64,000 nt of DNA from Oikopleura dioica (lineage: Eukaryota > Chordata > Appendicularia > Copelata > Oikopleuridae): positions 1,550,001 through 1,614,000 of the forward strand of contig OU015569.1 in assembly GCA_907165135.1 (NCBI GenBank). The letters are read 5' to 3'. The position numbers were made by a program, and so were the translations under genes. Of this stretch, positions 55,330 through 64,000 are shown piece after piece. Under the pieces are notes generated by a model, which was not told the DNA's origin, ran no database searches, and saw only the letters and a program-made list of their open reading frames with translations. Positions within the stretch are counted from its first letter, which is position 1; every line of letters begins with the position of its first letter.

Positions 55330-56379
55330 ATGAAAATAACCTTGTTTGCCATCTTTTCTGTAAATGCCCAAGAAGACTCAGAATCAGCATCTTCACCAGT
55401 TGTGCCGCGATTTCCAATCATCGCAGGTAAATTTCCCGAAAGCCAAGTTGCAGGAGTTCCTCAAAGTGACCTTTTAGGATCTCGACTATCGCGTAAATTC
55501 GTCGACTTTCGAAACATGTGGCGAGAGTATGGATACACTCAGCAGCAGCTCACAAGTGTAAGGCTTCTTTTTTTTAACAGTGTGACACCCTTATTTTTGA
55601 CCCTTATTGATACCCATATTCCTGATATAACGTTCTTTTTCTGATTCCCTCTCTTACCATTTTTGTAGCTATACGGTTACGGCTGCTACTGCCTGAACTT
55701 GGGCGGCAGTCCGATGAGCGGCCTTGGCGAGCTCAACGGATCGAAGCCAATGGACGAAATCGACCGAACTTGCTTCCACTGGACTCGGTGCAACCGCTGC
55801 GCTGCGATCGACTACGGCGAGCAGTGCAGGGCCGAGGACAAGAGCTACAACTTCGAGATCGACCCTGTTACCAAGGAAATCACTTGCAAAGGTAAACTGG
55901 CAAAACTATCCTCTCTCCTTGACACGGCGTTGGTTAGACAAAAAGAACAGCTGCAAATGGGCGATCTGCGAGTGCGACAAAGATCAGGTGATTTCGATGA
56001 AACAGTTCGTCGACCAAATGACTCCGGACAGCCCAATGCTCGCTCACAACGGATTCGATACGGAGGCACAGTGCCAGAAGAGAGAAGTTTCGAGGATGGA
56101 ATCAGGAATGGTTGCAAATTTATCGCTTTCGTGCATTTTCCTTTCAATTTTAAAAGAATTTTTCGTCGTTCTTTTTTCCGATTCTGCGGTCTTTGAGACT
56201 TCAAGACGGTTAAATCGACGACTATATGATTTTTTTAATTTAAAACTTTCAAATTCTCGACCAAAATTGAAGCGTCGCGAAAACAGTGCTGCGGCGAGTT
56301 CCCAAAGCGGCTACCATTCAACGAGAACCTGAAGCAATGCTGCGATGGAAAAGTCAAGAGCCACGGATCCTGCATCTAG
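55330..56379 (+). CDS. Secreted phospholipase A2-like protein, catalytic Asp replaced
   Basis: Exons 55330-about 55560, about 55669-55890, about 55939-56081 and about 56301-56379, joined in phase. Short signal peptide (MKITLFAIFSVNA). The PLA2 calcium loop is recognisable (YGYGCYCLNLGG) and so is the active-site helix, DEIDRTCFHWTRCNRC: the His is present but the Asp that normally follows it in the HD pair is Trp. The Cys-rich second half (CKWAICECDKD) and a C-terminal extension with CC pairs (QCCGEF, QCCDGK) complete a disulphide-rich fold. Without the Asp, phospholipid hydrolysis is doubtful; a structural or binding role as in otoconins is more likely (inference). Confidence 0.7.
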
Positions 56380-57121
56380 TCGCGCGGGTTTTTTCCCCTT
56401 GCCGACGATGATGATGCTCTTATTTTTTTTTTTGTAAATATGGTCGACCCTTTTTTCTTGATTTTTGAACTTGCAGGTTTAACAGGGCATTACAGTAACA
56501 CGCAGTATTCCGTTCTCTACCTTGCATACATGTCTGCTTTTTCCAAAAATTAACTTTAACCCTCGCTCGTTTTTTTTCCTTCCTTCAGCTAGTTCCAGAA
56601 CCGCCGATTCCAGGAAGACAGAAAACGCAGCCAGCCGACGCCCGAAGATCCTAGAAGATCGGACGAAGAGTGACTTTAAAACGAACCACTCCTGTACATT
56701 CTTTTCAAAAACACAAACACCAAAAACGCAATTTTAATCAATCGCTAGTTTTCAATCACTTGTAAATAAATTTTCATTTGTTTCTTTTGGAGACAAATTC
56801 GCATTTTCAAATTTAAATCAACGTCTCTTTCTTTCAAAACTTATTACAGAAGCACTGTTCTGAAGCAATCCAGACTATCTGTATCTTATGATATACCCTT
56901 TAAAGTTTAAACTGATAGTTACTGGCCTCAGCAACCTGAAAACTTGGCCTCAGAGCTAATCTAAAGCAGAAATTGGGTTGTTGTTGTCGCCCTGGGATTT
57001 TCTTTTCTGAAACTTTCGGCGCGAAAGTAAAGTAAAAATAGACCAGTTTTCATTCAAAGACTTCATTTTCTGATTTTTTCCTTCAAAGAAAACAGAACTT
57101 TTTTTATTCAATGCTGCGGTG

Positions 57122-60100
57122 TAAACTTTGCAATTTTGAAGCTCCTAAGCAAGGAGCTAAATCGGGTGTAGGGCGGCCACGGTACAAATTTGTACCGCCG
57201 TTACAAATTTGTACCGCCGGTACAAAAATTTTTGTACCCCCGGTACAAGCCAAAAATAAAATTTGAGAAAAAGAGTGCGCTTCGCGCTAGAATTGAAGGA
57301 AACTCCTTCTTGGTATAGCTGAGGTGGAGTTCTGTCCAAAAATGAGCTTTATTTTGGGTAAAAATCGGTTTTTATTGTCAAAAAACTTATCATTTTTTGT
57401 ACCGCCGGTACAAAATTTGTACCCGCGGTACAAATTTCACTTTTGTACCGCGGCCGCCCGCCCCCCGCTAAATCACCGAATAAATATGTGCAATGGTTGA
57501 TGCGAAGGCATATCAGAGAAGAACACGCAGAGAGAGTACCACTAGCTTCCGTTGCTCAAGGGATTTTCTTCAACGAAAACATCATTTATCTAGAAGGTAA
57601 GTTCTAAATAAAAAGTTAGACAGTTTCTCATCTGATAAAAAATCAACTTGAATGGGGAGTTTTGCTTTGAGATGGTTCCATTCTGATTTTTGAACGTTTT
57701 TTTTTTGAAAAATGTTGCGTTGTAAAATTTGCGCTTTTGAAGCCCCAAAGGTAATTGCAAAGCAAAAGCAGCGGGTAGAAGAGATTTTGAGGAAGCATAT
57801 ACGCTTGCAGCATAGTGATATATTCCCAGCTACTAACTCCTTTGCTCAGGGAAAATTCTTCGTCGAAAATATCATCTACGACGGTAAGCTAAGATTTTTC
57901 TTGATTATTATTTTTGATCTTAACTTTTTAACCACTATTTTTGTCAATTTGAATGACAAAGAACCTGCTTCAAGCAAAATAGGAGACCAAATTGTGGCCG
58001 ATAAAAATCAACCCCGCTCCCATGAAAATCAGTTTTCCCAACCGGCACAAACGTTTTTCTTTGTATTACTATTTTCAAATTGAAATGTTGAAATGCAAGT
58101 TATGCTCTTTCGAAACTCCCCTGAACAATATGAAAACGACTTACAATATAGAAAAGAAGATTCGGATACATCTTAGAGAACAGCATTCAAGTAGTATTCC
58201 AACAAAACCCGCCGAGATTGGATCCTTTTTTAAAAAGAATATTATTTATGCTAAAGGTGCGGGGATCCCCTTGTTTATAATAAGAGCCATAGAAAGCTTT
58301 TGATTGCATGTAGCTAAAATTTTTGTGGTTAAAATTGTCTTTTAGGCAACGAATCGGCGATAAGTCAAGTTCAGAAGTCAGCTCCAACGGAAGAGGTCCC
58401 GAAAAACGTTCAATTTGCGAAGCCTTCTGGTCTGCGAAAATCAACGAGAACCGTCAGCACAGGAGATGAGCCGATGACAAAAGGTAGAAGACTTTTTCTC
58501 AGAGGAAATTTAATAATTATTACGAAATTTCTCGCCCAGACCTCGGCGCAAGAAAGAAGACGGTCGATAAAGACACCATGATTCAATGCAAAATTTGCAC
58601 CTTCGTTGCACCCATAGTGACTGGAAGAGGACAAAGACCGGAAATATATGAAGCCAATGTTAGACGCCACATACGGGAGGTGCACGCTAAACTGCTCCCA
58701 AGAAGCAACAAAGATATTGGAATATTTTTAAGCAAGAATATCCGCTACTTACGAGGTATGTTTAATAAAATTCAAATATATTTATTTCTATTATAATAAA
58801 TACTAGCTAAATGTAGTGAATGACATGATACCTTGTTTTAGTAAAGAAATCTTAGTTCCGTAAAATTCATATTCTGAGAATTCAACTTTGAGTTCCCGCG
58901 ATCTGACAATTGGCCATTTTTAGGAGACGGGGCAGCCCACGCAGCTCCAGCGATATTGAGCCAGATAAAGAAAGAGCCCGAAATTACTATCGAGGAGCTA
59001 TCGCCTGAAGAGTCTTATCCTGAAGAGTTTTCAGAAGAAGAAGAGGACGAAGATGCTGAGCGAAGAATGAGCGCGATGGATACTGAAAACTGGGAAGAGA
59101 ATAAAGAGAACATGAGCGAAGAGTCAAGAGCGAGAGAGAATCATTGCGAAGAAACTGAAAGAACGAACGAAGGCAGTGCCAAAGAGCAACAGAAAGAAAA
59201 AGAGCAAGCAGCGGAGAATAAAGAAGAGGAAAGTGAAGAAGAGCGCTTGCGTGAAATGTCCCGACAGGTGGACATTTTCAGTGGCTACATGATCCAGTTG
59301 CCGCAGGAACGAGTCGGAAATGAAAAAATAGACAAAAAGCACCTTGGCAAATATGGCGATTACTCGCGTCTGATTCCTCTGGAGAATCAACAAGGAACAT
59401 TTGAAGAATGTCCACGAGGTAAGAGCTTTATCGTTGCCCAATTAATATGCTCAAAAAAGCCTCTGGCCAATAAAAAGCCTGGTAATTCCAGGCTGGAATT
59501 TTCTAACGAACATTATTATCAGGCAAAACCTAACGATTGTCTTTTTAGAGATGTTCGTTCTTCCCGATAGCAGCAGAAAATGGAAACCCGTCAATCTCTG
59601 CGATGAGGAGATCGGCGAGACAAAGTGTTTCCGCTACCTGACGCCTCATGGCAACATCTCCGATCCTTACTATGGCCGTCTTGTCTACCTGCACGACACT
59701 CCCTTCACCAAGCGCACGGTTCGCGACGCGGAGGTGCCAGACAACGAGCTCTTCTGGTACCTTTTTGCTACAAACATGATCCAAACATGTCAAAAGAAGA
59801 GTACATAAAGATGGAGAGAAAGTTTCACAAGACGATGGAGGCGGTTCAGACGCCGGAGCAACTCGCTGACATTGTTCGAAAATCACATCGCGAAGTTGAA
59901 GAGGAAGAGAATCGGACGCAAGGCACAAGTTCTTCGACCGGCGCCGACTCGCAGGTGCAGGCGGAAAAATCCAAGAAAAACGAGTTTTCTGACTTGGGTC
60001 TTGATATGAGCGATGAGGAGGAAGACGAGGGCATTGTTGAGGCAGCAAATAAAGACCCCTCGATTGATGATGACATGGAAAAGTGCCTGAAAGGACTGGA

Positions 60101-60456
60101 GCTGTCTGATGAGGAAGAAGACGAAGATGAAGAGGGAAGCGAGAATGTCGACGGCAAACAGGCGCGAAAAGAATGGATGAAAAAGCAGAAAGCGGATCTT
60201 ATCGAGAAGATCGCCAGAGCAATTCACAAGAATATCATGCTCACTAAAAGGGAGAAAGAGGTAAAGAGTTTTCTACGCGAAAAGAATCCGCTTGCTTACA
60301 TTTATATTATAGATCGATGATGAAATGGACAGGCTCATGCAAAATCGATCCGACGAGATCGAACGACGAATCGAGGAACGCTACACTTGCGGAACATGCG
60401 GAAAGATGCTCGATTCTGTTAAGGCAACCAGAGTTCCAAAACTAGCGAAATCGTGA
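57122..60456 (+). CDS. Protein with four CxxC...HxxxxH modules and an acidic C-terminal half; unknown function
   Basis: Four related exons encode a module of about 55 residues: CKLC/CKIC, FEAP, about 20 variable residues, R-HIREEH-type His pair, then FF-NIIY. They start at 57122, 57712, 58084 and 58578; the spacing suggests a BED or C2H2-like zinc finger. Modules 3 and 4 and all later exons join in phase; links 1-2 and 2-3 lack clear AG acceptors, so modules 1 and 2 could be separate genes. Module 1 is split by a MITE at 57166. After the modules come an acidic, Glu-rich region (58932-59425), a segment KWKPVNLCDEEIGETKCFRYL and a coiled-coil region ending in YTCGTCGKML. The T run at 59762-59766 needs one more T for the frame to reach CYKHDPNMSKEEY. 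Homology not recognised; probably a nuclear, lineage-specific protein. Confidence 0.55.
57166..57466. mobile_element. 301-bp MITE rich in GTAC palindromes, inside a zinc-module exon
   Basis: Exact 8-bp duplication GCTAAATC (57158-57165, 57467-57474). Ends GGGTGTAGGGCGGCC and, inverted, GGGGGGCGGGCGGCC, imperfect. Both arms are built from GGTACAAATTTGTACC-type 16-mers, each itself palindromic. Removing it restores GAKSPNKYVQW. No coding capacity. Confidence 0.85.
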
Positions 60457-60752
60457 TTTTAGTTTAGCTCTAAAGCTTTGTCTTGATTACTTGAAATCTT
60501 TTGAACTCTGAATCAGGGAGTTCCAGAAGCGAAACACGAGCATTTCTGCAAACTGGCCTCCAACATCTAGCTCCAGAAAGTCACAACAACATTCTCCACA
60601 ACATTTTTCTTCACACCAAAGCCCATTTTGGCGACTATTTCACTGTCACTCACTCCTCAATAAAATTGAGATCAATCAATCCTCTTTTTCTTCCTTTGTT
60701 ACATTTCTTGCATGAATCAACACAGATAGTTACAGTTCGCGCTCGTTTAAGA

Positions 60753-62378
60753 ATGACAGGGGAGATCGTAATAAAGCTAACGTCGCCAGACTTCCCTGAA
60801 ATCGAAGCGGAAGCGATCGAAGTTCCGCTCACTACGGGACCAGAAGAGCTCAAGGTGATCTTTCTTAATGTTTAGGACGTAAATTAACCCTACGATTGTA
60901 GACACTGGTGAAAGGGCTCAATGCAGAACTCGAAGAAGGAGTTCAACTCGACTTTCTCCTGCGCGACCAGTTGATTCGACAATCGTTGGCGAAGCACTTG
61001 GACGAAAACGCCATCGAGACAGATGTCAAGTTGGAAATTCTAGTTCTGAAAAAGCAAGATGCGCCTGTGCCAGAGAACTCTTACTCAGCTGAAGATTGGA
61101 TATCAGACATTTCCTGTAGAGGGGATCAAGGAATGGTCCTTATTGCAAAATATTGAATCAGATTCAATGAATCTTGCCTTTTTAAAGTGTCTTATCCAGG
61201 ATAATCTATCCTGATGGCAATTTGTTAGCTTGATTGCATAAGAACCGGATAAAGTATTACTTGCATCGTACGATGGAACGGTAGCACTGTGGGATGCTGA
61301 AGAAGACGAAGTACTCTTTAGTGTCAATTGCTCGAGAAACGTTGACCAGAGCGAGCCGATCAAATGTGTCGCCTGGGTGCACTCAGAGAAAGAAGACAGT
61401 TTTTGCAGCGGGAAGTATGGATGGCGACGTGGCTGTATTTAGATGGGAGAATGATCGCTCGAAAAAGGCTGTTCCCATGTACTCCCTCAGGTAAGGCTGT
61501 AAAATAAGAAACTTTACTAACCATTTTTTCCAGAGGACATCATGGATCAGTAGACACTGTGGCCTGCCCGAGTGAGGGTGTGATTGTGAGCGGCGGGCAA
61601 GACAAAAAAGTAAGAATTTGGAAAGACATCGCGGACCTTCCTCTGGGATGGGAAGAGCTTTCCGCCAAGAAACGAGCCAAACGAGAAGAAAGAGGAGAGG
61701 TTAAAACCTCAGGTAAGATATTTTTATCTTGCGACGTAGAAGTAAAACTGAGTAGATACGATTATGGAAGGACATACTGAGTCAGTCTCGTGCTCGACTG
61801 TTTTGTCGAAGGAAGAAGTAGCGACGGCCGGAATGGACAACACTTTGAGAATCTGGGACTTGAACAAAATGGCCGAATCGAACACGCTCTCGGGAGTCAA
61901 GGCTTTCTTCGACATTGACTACTCCAAGCACTCGAATCTCATTGCCTCGGGAAGTAGCGACAGACATGTGCGGCTTTGGGACCCTAGAACGACCACTGGA
62001 AAGGTAAGACTGGTGCTTTATAAAGCCTTTTTGTGTGATCGCGAAACTCGTCCTTTCTTTCTTTATATTAACTTATAGGTTTCTGCGCAATCACTTACCT
62101 CTCATTCTCTTTGGGTCTCAACAGTGCGGTGGAATCCAAACGACAAGAATCAGCTGTTGAGTGGAAGCTACGATAATGTTGTAAAAATGTGGGACGTGCG
62201 CAGTACCAAGACGCCACTGTATGACATGCAAAAGCATGAAGATAAGGTACGTCTAAGTTATAAAAAGCGGATGTTGACGTATTCACTTATTTAGGTCCTT
62301 TGTTCGGATTGGTCCAGGTCGAAGTTGGTTGTTTCCGGTGGCTCTGATAAACAGATTCATAGCTACCGTGTCAAGTAG
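60753..62378 (+). CDS. WDR12: Ribosome biogenesis protein WDR12 (YTM1)
   Basis: Component of the PeBoW complex (PES1-BOP1-WDR12) needed for 60S subunit maturation in the nucleolus. Exons 60753-60854, 60902-61130, 61243-about 61491, 61534-61713, about 61758-62003, 62079-62247 and 62295-62378. The N-terminal NLE/ubiquitin-like domain ([24 protein letters not shown]) is followed by SAEDWISDI and WD40 repeats: [88 protein letters not shown], and the C-terminal [13 protein letters not shown]. The intron 61131-61242 fits only GA-AG boundaries. A one-base excess near 61389-61404 (AAA or TTTTT run) shifts the frame between two WD repeats; likely sequence error. Confidence 0.93.
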
Positions 62379-62650
62379 AATGTTATTTTTTGCGAATAAA
62401 TGCTGCCCTGCCTCAAAGTTTTCAAGAAGAAATGAACCTCATGCTTTTTCATGCATGAGTATCATAGTATGCTTTCCTTGTTTTGAGTTGTTGAGCGTTG
62501 TGTAGACAGAAGTTGATAGAAGTGAACTTTGTGAAAGAGAAACAAGATCAGGATTGTAACTTTTTAACTGAAGGAAAACTGCGGAGGCATTGATTGACTT
62601 TTTTAGACAGCGGATTTAAATTTTCTTTGGAAAGATTGATTAAGGAATGA

Positions 62651-64000
62651 TCAGCTCACACGCCAGTTGTTTTGAATCGGACTCATCTTTGGCTCGTCTA
62701 AATCGTCGCTAGAAGGCTGCGAGGAAGGTTCTGTTTGCTCTTCGACCGCGCTCAAGTTTCTTGAGTTGACGAGGTCGCCGGAAGAAACCGCTGGGTCATT
62801 TGGATTGTTCAGTACTGTGGTGATTGTCGGCGGCGCTGGCACTTCTCTTGTCTGCCCGTCGCAGAGCGTGACGACGCGGTTCGAAACTGGTTCAACGGGC
62901 GAACCTAGGGCAGAATCAGCATTGCTCGGCTGCTTTTCGGACTTGAGATCCAAGTTCATTGATTCACGATTGTTTTGCGATGCTTGGAACTCGTGCTCAT
63001 CCACATGGCTATCGCCTTCAGATCTTGCAGAACCTAAAATTTCACGGTCTTAAATTCAGCATGATATTTCAAAGTATCAACTTAATTCTACTCACCGAAT
63101 CTATCTCCTTTTCTAAACGAGTGCTGGTGGACGAACTCATTGGGCCCACCGCGTTCTCGGTACGGATTGATGATCCTACTGCTGCCAATAAACGATTCAG
63201 AACCGTCGCTTCTATTGGACTCAGCGTAGCTCAGCAATCTACGACGCTGATTCCGCTCTGAGCCGCGTGAACGAATAGACATTTTCGACATTAGATGATT
63301 TGACTCCAGATGCCCCGCCAGAAGATGCGAGCGACTATTTCCAATGTCTCCTTCGTTTAAATCGAGCACGGACTCTAGGGGCACAAAGTCTGCATCTGGC
63401 TTCACACCAATATTCGCCGTCGATCCTAGAAACAAAAGACTGGTAAACGGATGAATCTCGGTCTTATTTACCGAGGAATGGCTCTTTCTTGTGTTCTAGC
63501 GCGTCTTCAGTGTATGGAGCTTCGGCGAAAGTCTTTCCAACCCAAATATCTTCGTCGTCGGAATCGGTGGGTGAGACATTATGAAGGGTATCGACGGCGA
63601 GGAAAGATACTTCCAAGTTTCTATCGATAATCATGTTCACTTCATAATCTTCGTCGTCCATTCCGAAAGGATTGATCAGCTGCTCTGCGACCTTCATCCA
63701 TCCCATGTAGAAAAAGAATTCTAGCAGCGTATAAATCGGTAGGATTCCATAGAAATGCTCGTCCGAGTCTGAAACTCTGGTCGTATTCAGTGGAGAACAA
63801 TCCTCTGTGCCGAGCATTTTCTGGCGGCCAAAAAGGGCAAGCACGAAGTATCCATAGACCGCCACGCAGACCACTTAAAATGATGGTAAATTTCAATTTC
63901 CTTCGTAACTTCTATTCTTGTAGATTCTTACCTTGCGTGTAAACAAGTGGTATACAAATCCAATCATAACTTTGAAGCATTCCCAAATTGCCTCGATAGC
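62651..64000 (-). CDS. BEST: Bestrophin chloride channel, C-terminal part (5' end outside window)
   Basis: Calcium-activated anion channel of the plasma membrane; forms pentamers. Minus-strand exons: 64000-63932, 63873-63472, 63425-about 63098, about 63034-62651. Landmarks: YDWICIPLVYTQVV, FFFYMGWMKVAEQLINPFG with the calcium-clasp acidic residues DDEDYEVN, and DRNLEVSFLAVD. The membrane core ends about residue 120 of this part; the remaining tail is hydrophilic, Ser/Glu-rich and not conserved in the family. Exons join in phase. Convergent with WDR12, 270 bp apart. Confidence 0.93.

Noticed and set aside
60501-60752. In-frame extension upstream of WDR12
   Set aside because: Sequence before the ATG at 60753 has no resemblance to WDR12 and contains the AATAAA-like 3' flank of the previous gene; taken as leader.

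Overview
The window is nuclear DNA of a metazoan with a very compact genome: most introns are 40-60 nt, genes lie close together, and the set (Integrator subunit 10, two polypeptide GalNAc-transferases, synaptojanin, LRP5/6, bestrophin, neuronal calcium sensor, a ZP-domain protein) is animal. The tiny introns, a minority of introns that only fit GA-AG, GC-AG or GG-AG boundaries, and a Ty3/gypsy element point to an appendicularian tunicate such as Oikopleura. That assignment is inference.

Layout. 1-9.8 kb: 3' part of INTS10, two GALNT-type glycosyltransferases and a MacroD-type macrodomain protein, all on +. 9.9-20.4 kb: a synaptojanin with two SH3 domains embedded inside its 5-phosphatase domain, then an LRP5/6-type Wnt co-receptor. 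20.5-31 kb: ATP synthase subunit c, a small unknown gene, and U2SURP (SR140). The RRM exon of U2SURP is interrupted by a 6.5-kb LTR retrotransposon with apparently identical LTRs. 31-38.3 kb: kinesin-8, a carboxylesterase-like gene and, on -, NCS1. 38.3-48.2 kb: repeat-rich. A 4.3-kb hAT-type foldback element is followed by a secreted ZP-domain gene that carries two insertions in coding exons, and then a single-exon helix-hairpin-helix protein. 48.2-55.3 kb: a gene desert with hairpin MITEs and cassette repeats. 55.3-64 kb: a PLA2-like secreted protein, a gene with repeated CxxC...HxxxxH modules (one also hit by a MITE), WDR12 and, on -, the 3' part of a bestrophin.

Two themes dominate. First, mobile DNA: one LTR element and three terminal-inverted-repeat elements sit inside coding exons with intact target-site duplications, and removing each restores the reading frame. 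They are therefore very recent, probably polymorphic insertions. A further gene-like repeat family (five copies) has conserved ends, an internal intron-like segment and a variable middle. Second, several genes need a one-base correction, mostly one missing base in an A or T run, which looks like residual assembly error and should be kept in mind when reading any 'broken' gene here.

No operon, tRNA, rRNA or CRISPR could be demonstrated. Several genes have a pyrimidine-rich tract plus AG just before the start codon, as a trans-splice acceptor would.
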